Shown here: in pieces, positions 34,437 to 46,265 of the stretch
Layout: each line of letters begins with the position of its first letter
Position numbering within the stretch: the stretch's first letter is position 1
Assembly (NCBI GenBank): GCA_022113835.1
Contig: JAILWY010000009.1
Coordinates: 13,182,001 to 13,246,000 of the forward strand
Direction: 5' to 3'
DNA: 64,000 nt
DNA from: Atopsyche davidsoni
Taxonomy: Eukaryota; Arthropoda; Insecta; Trichoptera; Hydrobiosidae
Program-made: the position numbers and the translations under genes
Notes under the pieces: generated by a model
What the model was told of the DNA's origin: nothing
What the model saw: only the letters and a program-made list of their open reading frames with translations
Database searches by the model: none

Positions 34437-37400
34437 AAATAATATAAATTTCAATTGCAGATGTACAGTCGAACAGGACAATCCCACGACGTTTGTGTAT
34501 TAAACGTTATTCTTAGAAATAAATACGCTCACTAACAAAACTCACTGTTAAGATAATATTAATTGTTTTTAACGATAAAAATAATTGTAGCAATTTAACG
34601 TTTAATTATTTTCCTCTTTGAACATTGCATTGAGAAGGTCAGTAGGAATATTCCTGTTTCTACCTAACGCCATATTCTTTGCTCGAGTCCACGGATGCAG
34701 TCTTCCCGTTGTCCTCAATTGTTAGTATTTCCTGCAATCTCAAGTTTCCTTGGTGACGTCAGAGCTGCCGGTACAATACCTGTAACTCAGTACACCTGAG
34801 AGATGAGCCGTCCTGACTAAGAGCGGTGACAAGTGTGTTGCTAGGTGGCCGTGTTCACTCTATGATCAATTCAGCACTCGGAAAATATTTTCCCAAAGTA
34901 GTTACATAATCACTTCCAGTGATGTAGGGGTAAGCAATAAATGATTTTAGTTAATTTAGGGTTAATTAAGAGCTTTTGATTATCTAATAAGGCCATAATC
35001 ATGTTTTCATTATCAGCATTTATTGGGTTTACGAGCATGTTTTATACTCTTATTTAGGACAAGCAATGTATTTCTTCCGATTATGCCAACCGCACTTCAC
35101 CGGTTGGTAACTACATGATGATATCTTCTGTTATTACAAAATCGATCGAGTACCTGTACACATTCACGCAGTAATGTGTGAAGTACGGCAGTAAATCAAT
35201 AGCTCCAACGCGTGTCCTTCCGCCAATATATTCATCGTGTCCATAATTTATCACCGGTTTCGTTACTATGTAGCAAAAAGAGGAAAAAAAATTCTGACGC
35301 AAACCTCCTTCTATGAACATTACTATATTTGTGACATTTTTCAAAAGTTATATACGATTACGTATTCGTTTAAATTAGATCGGATCTGTGTAGTTGTACG
35401 CGAGCTCTCCCAGCTCAGGCATACCTATAAGTCATTATCTACAAATGTGAATAATTATCTGAAAGTTGAACAATAAACCCTGAACAACTGCAACAGCGCG
35501 GTGCACACAGCGCGCTAGCGGATAATTACTTCTGACAACTGATTACGGAAATGCATAACGCTGCAGCTAGTAATTGAGTTGTATCGAAAGTGCAGTGCTG
35601 CCCTACTGCGGTTTCTGCGAAAACAGCAACAAAGAAATGGAACTTAATAATATCGCGTTACCAATAACATACTGTAATATAGTAGTTACCCAATACTTTT
35701 ACTCGGATGTGATTCTATGTAGTCGACGATAAATTTTTATCTAGTACATACTGCATCATGGTATAGCAATTGGCACCATGGGTTAATACCATCGCGTCCA
35801 TGTTTCGATTCCAGGTAAAGCAATAAGTTTTTTTTCTTCAATTTTATTAAAATCTCAAAGTACCTTTGGGTTCGAAGATAAATTATTTACGGTATCTCTT
35901 ATACGGTAATCTTAGATTAGGTACATGAATGCTATCGCCTTTCGAATTGTTTGTTTACTGGCCTCCTGTCCTTATTGAGTGGTATAGTTCATAGGCTCAT
36001 TGTTCAGATCACCTGATCGCGGGTGTCTCCTGTTAAGTTAATTAAAAAAATATTTACTCAGTAGTAACCTCCTTTTAGGACATGAAAATATTGTTATTAT
36101 AGTATTCTTATGCATTCGCAATCGTGAAGCTTACACGTTACCTAAATGATATTATTGGACGATTATTGTGTGGCTTTGCGTTTACGTGGACTGCGTATTT
36201 CTAGAGTAGCATTTATCTTAATGAATTAAATCTTACAATTTGAACACCCGAGTTGTCTCCCTCATTTGGCTGTCGGTGCAACCGCTCCGCGTTTCCGCGT
36301 TGCGGAGCTCCCGGCCGTTGCGTCTTCAGGCGCGCGGGCGGCCGTCGGTTACGCACGCGGGCCGACTCGCAGCACCCGCCGGCCGTGTCTCTGCGCGGAT
36401 TTATTGCGACGAATCCGTTCCGGAAATGAACAAACGCATCCGGGTTGTCTTTCCGTTTTAATCAGAGTCACTGTTGTTCACAATCGCGCCTATCGTATAC
36501 GCATTCCTGCGCAGCGTGGAAGTTTTGCTCATTAGAAATTTTATCACCGATCCAATCGCAATCCTGAACAATATGGTTGTAATTTTTAAATGGCTCAGAA
36601 GCATCTAAGGTTTTCATAAATGTGAAGTTTATCAACATTTTTTTTTCTTTCTTTTATGTAGTATTTGTGTTTATTTAATTTATTTAATGCTCGGATAGGT
36701 CAATAGGACAACATACTTTATTAAAACAGACACTTATTTAAATATTTATTTTGTGTATTGCTATTTATTGTGTGTATTACCTTAATGATATATTAAAAGC
36801 TTATACCGAATATATATTTCCTCTGTTCTTACATATTGTATACTTTTCACATACCTCGGCTCTCTTCCCCCAAAAGAGCAATCTTAATTTTATTTTCCCA
36901 AAGCAATATAATACACAAACAATTCTAAAAATACTTACAATCTATTGCCACTTTGTCTTGTGTTTAAAAACCGTGCGGGCAATCTAAGTGAAAAATGTGA
37001 CCATACATGACCTTAGCGTGGCGCTGGACTTATTTCTAGTTCAAAGTAAATTGAAAGAAAAATATCACCTCAGGTTAAATCGATCCCACCAGCGTGTAAG
37101 TACGCAGAAGCGTATTAAAACACATCAGGTGTTAAAGTACCGTGAAGCAATTTGGCACAAACGTTCCGATTTGATTATTTACGCCAACTACAGTTTTATT
37201 TCGGGACGGCTGTTTATCGCGCGGAGTGCACCGGCAGCGGCGCGCCTCGCCCTGCACCGCGACCATTCTCCGGCCGCGCTCCGGAAAACTAAACAAGGCC
37301 GCAACCGCGACGGTTTCGACTTTGTCGTATTTATACAAATGACTCAGCTCTCCGAGCAGATGAATGCTAAATCCTATACTTGAACGAATTCATTTCGGGA

Positions 37401-38938
37401 GCTTAAAAAGTTTCCGTCGATATTTCTCTCCGCCCTGTTTACGAGCGGATGTCAGTCTCGAGTAAATAAAAACTGTCTAAAGAATGACAGCTCAATTTTG
37501 CTCTCGTTTCATTCATTACTACGATTTACATGTTAATAACGAGCGTGTATATATTTTTTTAATGAAAGTTGTTTCTAAGAATCGCTTATATGATGTATGC
37601 AGCAATAAACGCTCGCGCGTTTAATCTTTACCGCAATCTACCATCTTTGCTTGAGCCAAGAGCTAGCTGATTCTCATAATTCTCAATTATAGCAGACCGT
37701 TTTGCATTAGATGAATGGAAGATTTATGTGAAACAACAATGCAAATGCCTGTTTTAAACCTTATGCATAAGATATATTATTAAGGTGACCTACGTATCGA
37801 GAAGTATATAAGGAGGACATTCACGGCATACTACATACACAACATTATAAAAAACGCAGTAGGTATATGCTTGTCTGGAGAATCATTATATTTGTGCATG
37901 TAAATTTTATATTTAATACAATTTTGATAATTTTGGAGATACAAATGACAAAAGTGAGAAAATATTAATATTCTTCAATAGTGGTCGATGACCCGAATCT
38001 CATTTTAAAGGAATAAAGTGGAAATCCCCCGTTGTCTTACAGAGATTTCGAGTGTCTTTTCATCGCAATCTTCACGTAGATCATCGACGTTGTCACTCGC
38101 TTGCGAGCTGTCAAAGTTGTACAAATTTGGCAGGTCCTTCGTACTCAGCAATTCACAGCGAGACGTTGACATATCGCAACAGAATAATGACGTCAATAAT
38201 TTATAAGATCGCTATTCAATGTTAGTGTAAATAAATCCATGAGACGAATAAAATATAAATGTATTAAAGTACCGCGGATGCTTTTATCGCTCATTGATAA
38301 GAGCAGGATTTATGTTGAACTTCGCGTGTTTTTTTATTTTTTTATGCATATTTACATAGAGCGCGTCGAGGTTTTAATTCACCGTTCTCCTGTTATGTGT
38401 GCAAGAAGGCGACCTCTCTTTCTTTTTGCGTTTTTTTTAACCACGTATATCCTCGATATTCGTTTGTAATTTTATTTAAGAAAATTCACTGACGCTGGCT
38501 GACAAGTTTCTCTTTTATGCAATCGCTTGTCGCACTCCATACACATTTTGACAAGTACAACAAATTACGAACTATCGTGGTGCGAATTTATTGAATGTTC
38601 ATTCTCGATTACGTGTGCACACGCTGGTTATAGTAAACAGCGATCGAATTTGAATACACCGGATATGTAGTTGAGCTACGTTCGTTTTGCCTGCTGCGTT
38701 GTGCGTGTTATAATAGTGTCAAATCTAACCGGAATACTACATACACCCTTTAGCATGTCACTCACCTGACATCACAAATGTAAAAAAACGCCATGTCATT
38801 TCATACAATCCAGATGCTTTCAAATTGCTTTTGGAAAATCACCGTACATTAAATTTATTATCAGTGTTGTGTATTTATTTAAATCTATAATATTTTGCTT
38901 CACTGTACTGTGTTTTGATGTCTTATTTTTTGTTACAG
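34436..38938. other. AT-rich non-coding DNA with two GC islands
   Basis: GC islands lie near 36260-36430 and 37200-37320. ORFs through them have shadows on the other strand and no domains. A T-rich tract after a B-box-like GTTTCGATTCC near 35802 was considered as a tRNA-like element and rejected. A possible TATA promoter is listed separately. Otherwise nothing is supported. Confidence 0.45.
37805..37813 (+). promoter_or_regulatory. Possible TATA box upstream of a 33-codon ORF
   Basis: TATATAAGG could place a start site about 30 bp downstream near 37835. An ATG at 37867 opens a 33-codon ORF (37867-37968) with a hydrophobic start (MLVWRIIIFVHV) and a charged end (MTKVRKY). The spacing is like that of compact insect genes. 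However, TATA-like words are common in AT-rich DNA, and the hydrophobic residues are AT-coded, so this may be chance. Confidence 0.15.
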
Positions 38939-38998
38939 GTATATCCCACACATTTCTTCTATCGATAGTTGGCTTCAGAGAAAGATTCCTGCGAGAAG
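38939..38998 (+). CDS. Candidate 60-nt internal exon
   Basis: A T-rich tract ending TTTTTTGTTACAG (to 38938) is followed by 60 nt and then GAGAAG|GTATGT, a near-consensus pair of splice sites. Two frames are open. With one leading base the exon reads YIPHISSIDSWLQRKIPARR; with two leading bases it reads ISHTFLLSIVGFRERFLRE. The third frame stops. A 60-nt exon keeps the frame whether included or skipped, as alternative microexons do. The phase required by the first reading (phase 2 entry) matches the donor of the 21024-21160 candidate. The peptide is not recognised. Confidence 0.38.
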
Positions 38999-40333
38999 GT
39001 ATGTAGAAGCACGTGTAACGTTCGCCAAGTCACGAAAAATGGTTTGAATATGTTTGTTTTTCATACGCGGTGTTCAAAAACTCGGGGTATTATCCCTACG
39101 ACAATGATTTTTTTTGTACCATTTAATAATGCAAATTAAATCATTTCATCATAAAAGTTTTTATTGACCAATCAATAAAATTTTGGTCTTTATGCTCTTT
39201 TTAAACTCTGTTTTCGGATTTTAAATATTGAAGATGACTGCTGCAGTTGCGTTTGCTGTCCCCGTGTGAGGTCGTCTTCAGAAACTTAACTCTCGTAAAC
39301 GAAGTCAAAACGTTTGAAAATAATGTTAAAACTCAAATAATTCGAAATTGTATCTCATAAACCAAATTATTCACTCAGGCTACACTAATAAATTATGTTT
39401 CACAGATGATTATATATTATATGTCTCCACTTCTGCCCCATCCGGGTGTTAATATGTGACTTTTGAAGTATTTTATTTAAAATTTGCGGCTAGTGGACTA
39501 GACTGGGTAGGACTAGAGGGCAATGCTTCCCACATTCAAACATTGGACCGAATCATCAACGCACATTACGCCGGCACAGCCAATAAAAATGTCCTAATTT
39601 TTAGACAGATTAAATAAAGCGGGATGATTGACTTTGATAAGCATCTGCTCCATTTTTTTGACGGATCACTTGCCATGGAAGGCCCCGAGTGAAGAATTAT
39701 TCGGCGGCGCAGAACAATAAATCAGCGGAAAAACACTGCTGGCGAAAAAAGCTCCTCGTTGACATCACCGACTCCCCCTGCCGGCCCGATATTATTCAGG
39801 TCACCTCCTCACACATTCGCGTTCGGTCTCGTGTAGGTACACGTAGGTACGTTAATAGGCATAGTATTTTTTTTGCACGTCACCACTGGGCAGATCCGAT
39901 TACGACCGGCTCTGAGGGAGCACTCCATCCAGAGAGTGGACGATAATTAATATTTTTATATATTTTTTTACGTCGACCAAATATCTTGTAAACCACGTCA
40001 AATTATTTATTTCGATAAATTGTATGATACCTTATTCGTTATTGAGATATGCCGCTTCTTTTTGATGATTATGTATTTTAATCAAACATCTCACTAGAAA
40101 GTCTAGTCGTCCAAGCTACAAGTCTAAAACTACAATGCACCTTATGTACCGCCGGGTGAGTTTTCTCCGGAATGCAAAACCAAAATAGCGAGTAATATAC
40201 ACGACTAGTTCATGCAAACAAAAACACTGCCAACGTTTAGAATACAAAGAGAGACAATTTCATGCAATGTAATATTATTTATCTCTTTTATTGAGTGTAT
40301 TATTCATTCGTATTTTAAAGCCCTCTGCACACG

Positions 40334-40414
40334 TAGCAATAGCGTCCCTTTATTTTGGGTGTTTTTTTTTTTTTTTTAATGGTTTTGTCTAAATTGTAAG
40401 ACGCTATTGGCTAG
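40334..40414. repeat. Inverted-repeat unit related to the dispersed repeat at 25414 and 30203
   Basis: TAGCAATAGCGTCC at 40334-40347 faces AGACGCTATTGGCTA at 40400-40414 in opposite orientation, around a T16 run (40362-40377). Read on the minus strand, the right arm continues outward as CTTGCAGCTAGCCAATAGCG, reversed relative to copies 1 and 2. The paired ends suggest a MITE-like element of which the other two loci preserve one end. Confidence 0.6.
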
Positions 40415-42089
40415 CTGCAAGTTGGTGGCACGATTTGTTGCTATGTTTGAAGAGGTCTTTAAATCATTAATAACTAACCTTTTTTCATCGTAAATTCTTA
40501 TTCTTTTTTTGTGTACAATCATGTGTCGTTTTTTTTATTCTAAATTATTTAAGGCTTTTTTATCAAATGGAAACTTTTTTTGCAATATGTACAATTAAAA
40601 TAGCTGTGCGAAAACATGCTTAAATTATAAAAATCTCGCAACGTCCGAAGTTCGCCCACGCTAGTGTAAATTGAGTGTTTTTTTTTTTTTCGTTCTGTAT
40701 TGTTTATGTTCGACCAATACATTAACTCTGAGCATTGTGTGAAAATGTTGGTAATCAAACAAAAACTTTGTAAATTGGCACGTTTCTGCGATGCTAAATC
40801 TTACGACATTGCTTCGTAGACAAATTGACGCTCTCAGAAATTATAAGTGTCTTCGCGTGTATTTTTAAAAAAATATGAAACCATACAAATCAGGATGTCT
40901 GAAAAATTATATCAAATGTGAAGTATAAGTATATCCCCGAATTTTTAAAATATTCAGCCAGTATGTTTTCAAGCACTGCTTTTGTAAGGCGACAGATAAA
41001 ATAATTAGTGAAGGTTGAAAATTATATCTTTAAAGCGTATAATTGTTGTACCAGATGTAGTTACTATTAAAATTACGTAAACTAATAATAAATCTTTATA
41101 AAGTGCTTTAATTATAAAATTATATCACGTATTTAAGAAATATCCATTAAAAAAAATAAAGCTTCAACTGACATGTACCTTTATCACAAAGTGAAACGCG
41201 CAATGCAAATACTCAATCAAAACGTACCTGAAAATTTTTATAATTCTTTGACTTCAAAATTTACAAAAATAGTCATAGCCTGTTAAAAAAATCTTAGTTT
41301 TATAACATATTGTGTGTATAATCTGTAGAAGTACACTTGAAGGTGTACAATGTTGTTGCTTGTACGGACTGGAAGCCACTCCTAGATTCACTGGACACGA
41401 TCCAAAAATGCGCAATTATTTTCCCTCCATTAGCAGCGCGACACGCTCTACGCTTTCATTTCTATTTATTAAAAATACAAACGCCCGTAGAAGCTTTACA
41501 TTAAAAATTAATTAAATAAACATATTATATTTTATATACTAGCACAAGACAGACGGAATGGTACAATGTCATCTAACTGATAACTCACATGGAAAATTAT
41601 TTTCTTTGTTTTTAACCCTTTTTGATAATAGAACTATTCGAGAGTGTTCGATTTTAATAATAATTTTAAGTTCCAAGGTTTTAAATGTATTTTATTTTTC
41701 AAGACAGCAGCAGGTTTAAAATTTAATAAATTTATAAGAAAAAAAAAAAAAAAAAAGAATTTTAATGCGACATTTCCCATCCTCAAATAATTCTTAATGA
41801 TTTATTAAAATTGTAAATCGTATCCAAGCATATTTATATTAATATATACGTATAGCAGTTGATTACTACTCTCCTTCTTGTCGATAAAATAAAAATGCTT
41901 ATATCTGAGTACGTATAAATCGCTCTGAGAAATCCAGATGTATCTTGTTCGTCTTAAAAAAAATGCGTTCAGATTATGAATTCAATTCAATTGAATAGCC
42001 GTGCGCCGAGCGGCCGGGCAGCCGGCTGGACGAGTTTCAGGCCGGGCGGGCGCGTGGCGCGGCGACACGCGGTCTGGCGGCGCCGCGGC

Positions 42090-42172
42090 CTCTCCGTCCC
42101 GCTCCCTCTCCCGCTCCGTCCCGCTCCGTCCCGCTCCCTCTCCGTCCCGCCCGTCCTGCTCCGTCCGCCGTC
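42090..42172. repeat. Degenerate CCGCTCC(G/C)TC tandem array
   Basis: A pyrimidine-rich array of about 10-bp units (clearest at 42111-42140) lies in a GC island. Read as protein it gives Pro/Leu/Ser-rich low complexity. It is probably a slippage product. Confidence 0.7.
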
Positions 42173-42178
42173 ATCTGT

Positions 42179-42325
42179 AAATTTAGCATCGACGCCAGGC
42201 AATCGAAATCGCTGAATTTGCTTTTTCTCGGCTCTCTTTAGCCCGGCGAGGAAGGAATACGCCTCGGCCTGTTAAAAATGTTAATTTTTGGCATGAGTTA
42301 ATTTAGAATTGACACCTGGCAAATC
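42179..42325 (+). repeat. Two copies of ATTTAG(C/A)AT(C/T)GAC(G/A)CC(A/T)GGCAA, 120 bp apart
   Basis: A conserved 22-bp word occurs at 42181-42202 and again at 42301-42322 in the same orientation, with most differences being single transitions or A/C and A/T changes. The intervening DNA is not repeated. This resembles paired binding sites in an enhancer, or two remnants of a repeat. Confidence 0.55.
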
Positions 42326-42401
42326 AGGCACGAAAATTTAATTTTCTTCTTGAAACCATCGTATAAATTTTGAGGCAAGTGAAAATACTATAGTTGAAGG
42401 G

Positions 42402-42410
<9 letters not shown>

Positions 42411-42443
<33 letters not shown>
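42411..42443. repeat. (TA)n microsatellite, about 16 units
   Basis: An uninterrupted TA dinucleotide run is preceded by a shorter interrupted ATATATACA stretch. Confidence 0.95.
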
Positions 42444-42446
<3 letters not shown>

Positions 42447-42540
42447 TACTGAGATCTACTATTCTATTTTGTGTGCTCATCAATTATATCTTTAATATAC
42501 GCCTGATGGAAATAAAACCAAGACTTATTATTATTTTTAG

Positions 42541-42579
42541 TACAAGTAAAATTAGTACAAGTAAAATTAGTACAAGTAT
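42541..42579 (+). repeat. 15-bp tandem repeat TACAAGTAAAATTAG, 2.6 units
   Basis: Two perfect units (42541-42555 and 42556-42570) and a partial third (42571-42579) are visible. Confidence 0.9.
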
Positions 42580-45500
42580 GTTAAAAAAATACTTTTTTTT
42601 AATTACTTTTATTTTTATAAATAATAATATATGTTATTATTTTTAGATAAGATTTAACTTTTATTGTTGCGTTTTTTAGTCTATGAGTAAATAAAATAAT
42701 GCCGTTTAAGTGTGTAGGCATTTTTTTTAAATAACGATTTTGTTTGGAAATATTCGTAAACATAAATGTAAAGTACAGGTACAAAAGTAACATTCTCCAC
42801 AAAATGTAGTTACTAAAATTAAAAAAAATTAATTCAATTCTATATTTCTAATATATTTAAGTAATAGAACAGAAATGTATGGACTTTCCAGCAAAAAGAG
42901 TATCTTGTAGTTAATAGTATTTTAATTTTTCGAATCGAATGTATAAAATTATTAATTAACTATACGTAAATTGAGAATAATCGGAAATTTTTATAAACTT
43001 ATCTTATTTTCTTCGTAAAAATATTATTCAATTCAAATATATATGAAAATCAATCTTTAAACCATAGTAAAATATTTGTTTCGTTCTCTGTTTTACCATT
43101 AGTGAATGTCACTTTCACAAAACCGCTATAATTCATTTAGTAAATTTTACTTCTAAACCGACGAAGTCTCAGAAATTTTAGAGATTCAGGTCAGATATAG
43201 CTTTAGTCACGTGTATTCCGGGACCCCATGTCGTATTCTTTGCGCACTCTCATACAAGGAGTTTTATTTGAAATCCTGCTTTTAAATATATGTAGAGTTT
43301 AATTTTTTCAAAGTTTTATTATTGTGTTAACTACTAAGTATGTAGGAAGTAACACATTAGTTCCACCAATTTACTAGCCTAGCCCGTGTAGCGTTCCGAA
43401 AATTAAAATTTTAAATTAAGACTATCTTCCGCAAAAATATTTTTAACTAATGCCAATTGCATACATTTTTTTTAATAATCGCTTAGTTTTGATAATTTGT
43501 ATGAAAAATTCCTTCACCTAAAATATTTTCACCCGTTATTGCCATTTGCAACACTGTGTGTACATATTACCAGGTTATGATTAAATATATAATTAGAAAT
43601 GCGATTTGTACTCTCCTTTGCTACGCGTTAAAGCCTTTATTGTCTATCTATGTTCGAATCTATCATTAATTTCTTACTAGTTCGTTAAATAGTTGCAATA
43701 AATTCTATAGCTAGCTTTCGAATCCGCTCAGTAAGTTTCAGAACGCAATACCTCGAATGTCATTCGCGTACGGTCGGTTTTGAAAATATTTGTGCGAAAA
43801 TACGTCCCCAGATAAGGGCTCTATTTCCGCCCGCTAACAGCATCATCTCACGCTATCGTCCACCCTTTTACCTATGACCGCACCGCACAAAATAATAACA
43901 ACCGAAACATAACCTAGCGCAATACACGAAATGCAAAAGGTCATACGGACAATCCCTCTCTGTGTTTTGGTGACGTCACGGTTTACTTTGGTCAGGGACG
44001 GACCGGCCCAGCGAGGCGCAGCACGCGCCCGCCGTCCTTGGCCCCCCCGCCCCGCTCCGCTTGCCCTTTGCAAGTTCAGCAGGGTCGGACCCGGGAGTGC
44101 CCGCGTCATTTTGTGTAATTAAAAAGCGCGCCTAATGATTTACTGTTGTTGTTGTGTGCGTGCATTCATTACTGGATCTGCGCTCTATTTAATGTGCGAC
44201 ATTTAATGTCTATTCTTTAAAATATATTTTATGGTTCTGTACATGATAATCGCATTAAGTTATACAACTATTAATGAATTATTTTTTTTTTTATGTAGTC
44301 TCATTATCATTTAGGTAGGAGGGTGTATACCACATATAGCTCGTCTAGACATATACTAGAATCCGCTCAACGAAGAACGTTGCTTGCATAATAATATATT
44401 GCATTGCAATCTTATTACGACGGATCTTAACTAAAACATATACAACTAAACCGCAATGTATATACTGTTCATGACGAGCATTACATGATTTTAAATAAGC
44501 GCTGATATAAGTGTAAAAAAATTTCCTTATTTAGGTTTAAAATTATTTATTTTTTATGCATCGAAAAATATTCAATATTGTTATTGGACATTTTGCTTAA
44601 TAAATGTAAATAGAAACCACGTATCACATAATTTGTACTCTAAACGTGCCCTCATACGACATAATCAGTAATTTAGACTAATATTGGGTGAAATTTTAAA
44701 ATAGTTTTTTTTTTTGTTGTATTCGTTTAATAATTGAAAGTGATGTTCATTTACTTTAAAAATCGACCACGATCGTTGAAAAATTATTTTGTTATTTAAA
44801 AACGCATTTATGGATAATTTAATTTAGTCCCCAACTATGTACGCAGTAATCGCGGCCGCATACAAACTGTCGCGAACATTTCGCGTTTCACCTTGTGTTT
44901 GCTTATTGCCCGTATGCAAAACGAGCGCGGGCACAATGTGGACAATTAGCGGCGGGCGGGGGGGGGTAACCTATTTCGCGTTAATTAAGTTTCGCCTAAA
45001 TCTTTCGCGTCACCTTGGGGGCACCGTATCGAATATCCCCTAATCGCAACCTCTGCTCCGCGCTGGCCTCAATACCCGCCACTTATTCAGCTTCGCGAAA
45101 AAACGCCCGCGAAACACGCCCGAAACAGCTCCGCGGAGCCTCGCTCGGGGGCATTGCACAATCGACGAACTGGCTTTTAGTCTTTGGAAAACAAGTTTTA
45201 CTCACATCAAAAGTTCAAGAACTATTTTTCAAATGTTATCGATTTGTATTGCAATCATATTTGACGCCAAAATATACACTGGGCAATTTTACTATACCTT
45301 TCAAATCAATTATATTTTCAGATTATAATTTTTGTTTTTAATTGATTATATGTATAAATAAGTACTTTGCTTTGTAAGCTCTATTCAATAAGAACTAGAC
45401 GAATGTTACCAAAGTTTATTTTTGTGGTAGCGAAAGGCTAAACAGTTATAATTTAATATTTTTCATATAATTCGTGTGGTTTCATATATACTTATTTTTC

Positions 45501-46186
45501 TCTTGGATAAATATGTAATGAGAAATAATAATTTTTAACGCCACGCATATTTTTTCGCTATTTTGGATTAAATTTATTCCGCGTGTGCACGTCGTCACTG
45601 CGTTTCATGATTTATCACATTTACTATATAAATGTTATTCGTATTAACTTCTGACGTGAGAATTTACAGTCGTATTCTGACAGTTAACATATTTATTGCA
45701 TATTGGTATTGACCAAATAAATAATATAATTCTCACTTCCATGATTTAAACTTATTTTAATAATTAAATCTAAATTTATTTGTACTCTCTGAATTGCCAA
45801 ACAATCTTCTATATGCTATTCCATTTTACATCAGTAGCTCATTTAAACTTTTAATTTACTTGGGTGAATTGCATATCTCGTTGTCACGCTAGGCGACCTC
45901 ACTAACGTGCGTATTTTCATACATTCTTGCTTGACAGTTATCTCGACGGGTTTATTTACCGTCCTCGCGCACCTCGACTCGCGGCTCACAGGTGCGCACC
46001 GGGAAGTCGCACCTGGCCATCGGGGAGGGAGCGCTTTCGGCACCACCGGTCGGCAATAACACCCCCACCTTTGTGCCAAATCAAATCAGTTTTCGTTTAT
46101 CAATGCTATTACTGCGCACTGAGCCATCATTGTTTTTTTTAAGTCATTTAACACAGTGTCTTTGATTTACACCACTTCCATCACAG

Positions 46187-46257
46187 GTGGCCCCGCTCTT
46201 ATTGGAACTGTTGAATCCAAAGATGGTAAAATCCACAGAAAAACTTTTATTTACTAA
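46187..46257 (+). CDS. Candidate terminal coding exon with overlapping poly(A) signal
   Basis: A pyrimidine-rich acceptor ending CACTTCCATCACAG stops at 46186. Entering with two bases that complete a previous codon, the frame reads GPALIGTVESKDGKIHRKTF then IY and a TAA at 46255-46257. AATAAA follows at 46260-46265. A second frame, VAPLLLELLNPKM onward, also stops within the AATAAA. An alternative is that the exon ends at a GATG|GTAAAA donor near 46225. The peptide is not recognised, and acceptor plus AATAAA can occur by chance in AT-rich DNA. Confidence 0.28.
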
Positions 46258-46259
46258 AA

Positions 46260-46265
46260 AATAAA
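46260..46265 (+). promoter_or_regulatory. AATAAA polyadenylation signal after the terminal exon candidate
   Basis: AATAAA begins two bases after the TAA of the 46187 exon candidate. The hexamer is common in this AT-rich DNA, so its value depends on the exon being real. Confidence 0.25.

Larger units (their letters stand above)
38999..46186. other. AT-rich non-coding DNA with simple repeats and GC islands
   Basis: Islands lie near 39660-39940, 42000-42250, 43960-44110, 44920-45180 and 45960-46070. The 44941-44967 segment has long G runs. Simple sequences include an A18 run at 41739-41756 and items listed separately. ORFs through islands are low-complexity Arg/Pro/Ala frames, open on both strands. 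No gene is recognised. Confidence 0.45.

Noticed and set aside
35755..35840. tRNA-like or SINE head: TAGCAATTGG, then GTTTCGATTCC about 38 bp on, then a T run
   Set aside because: The A and B boxes both depart from consensus and the T-stem does not pair, so no cloverleaf can be drawn.
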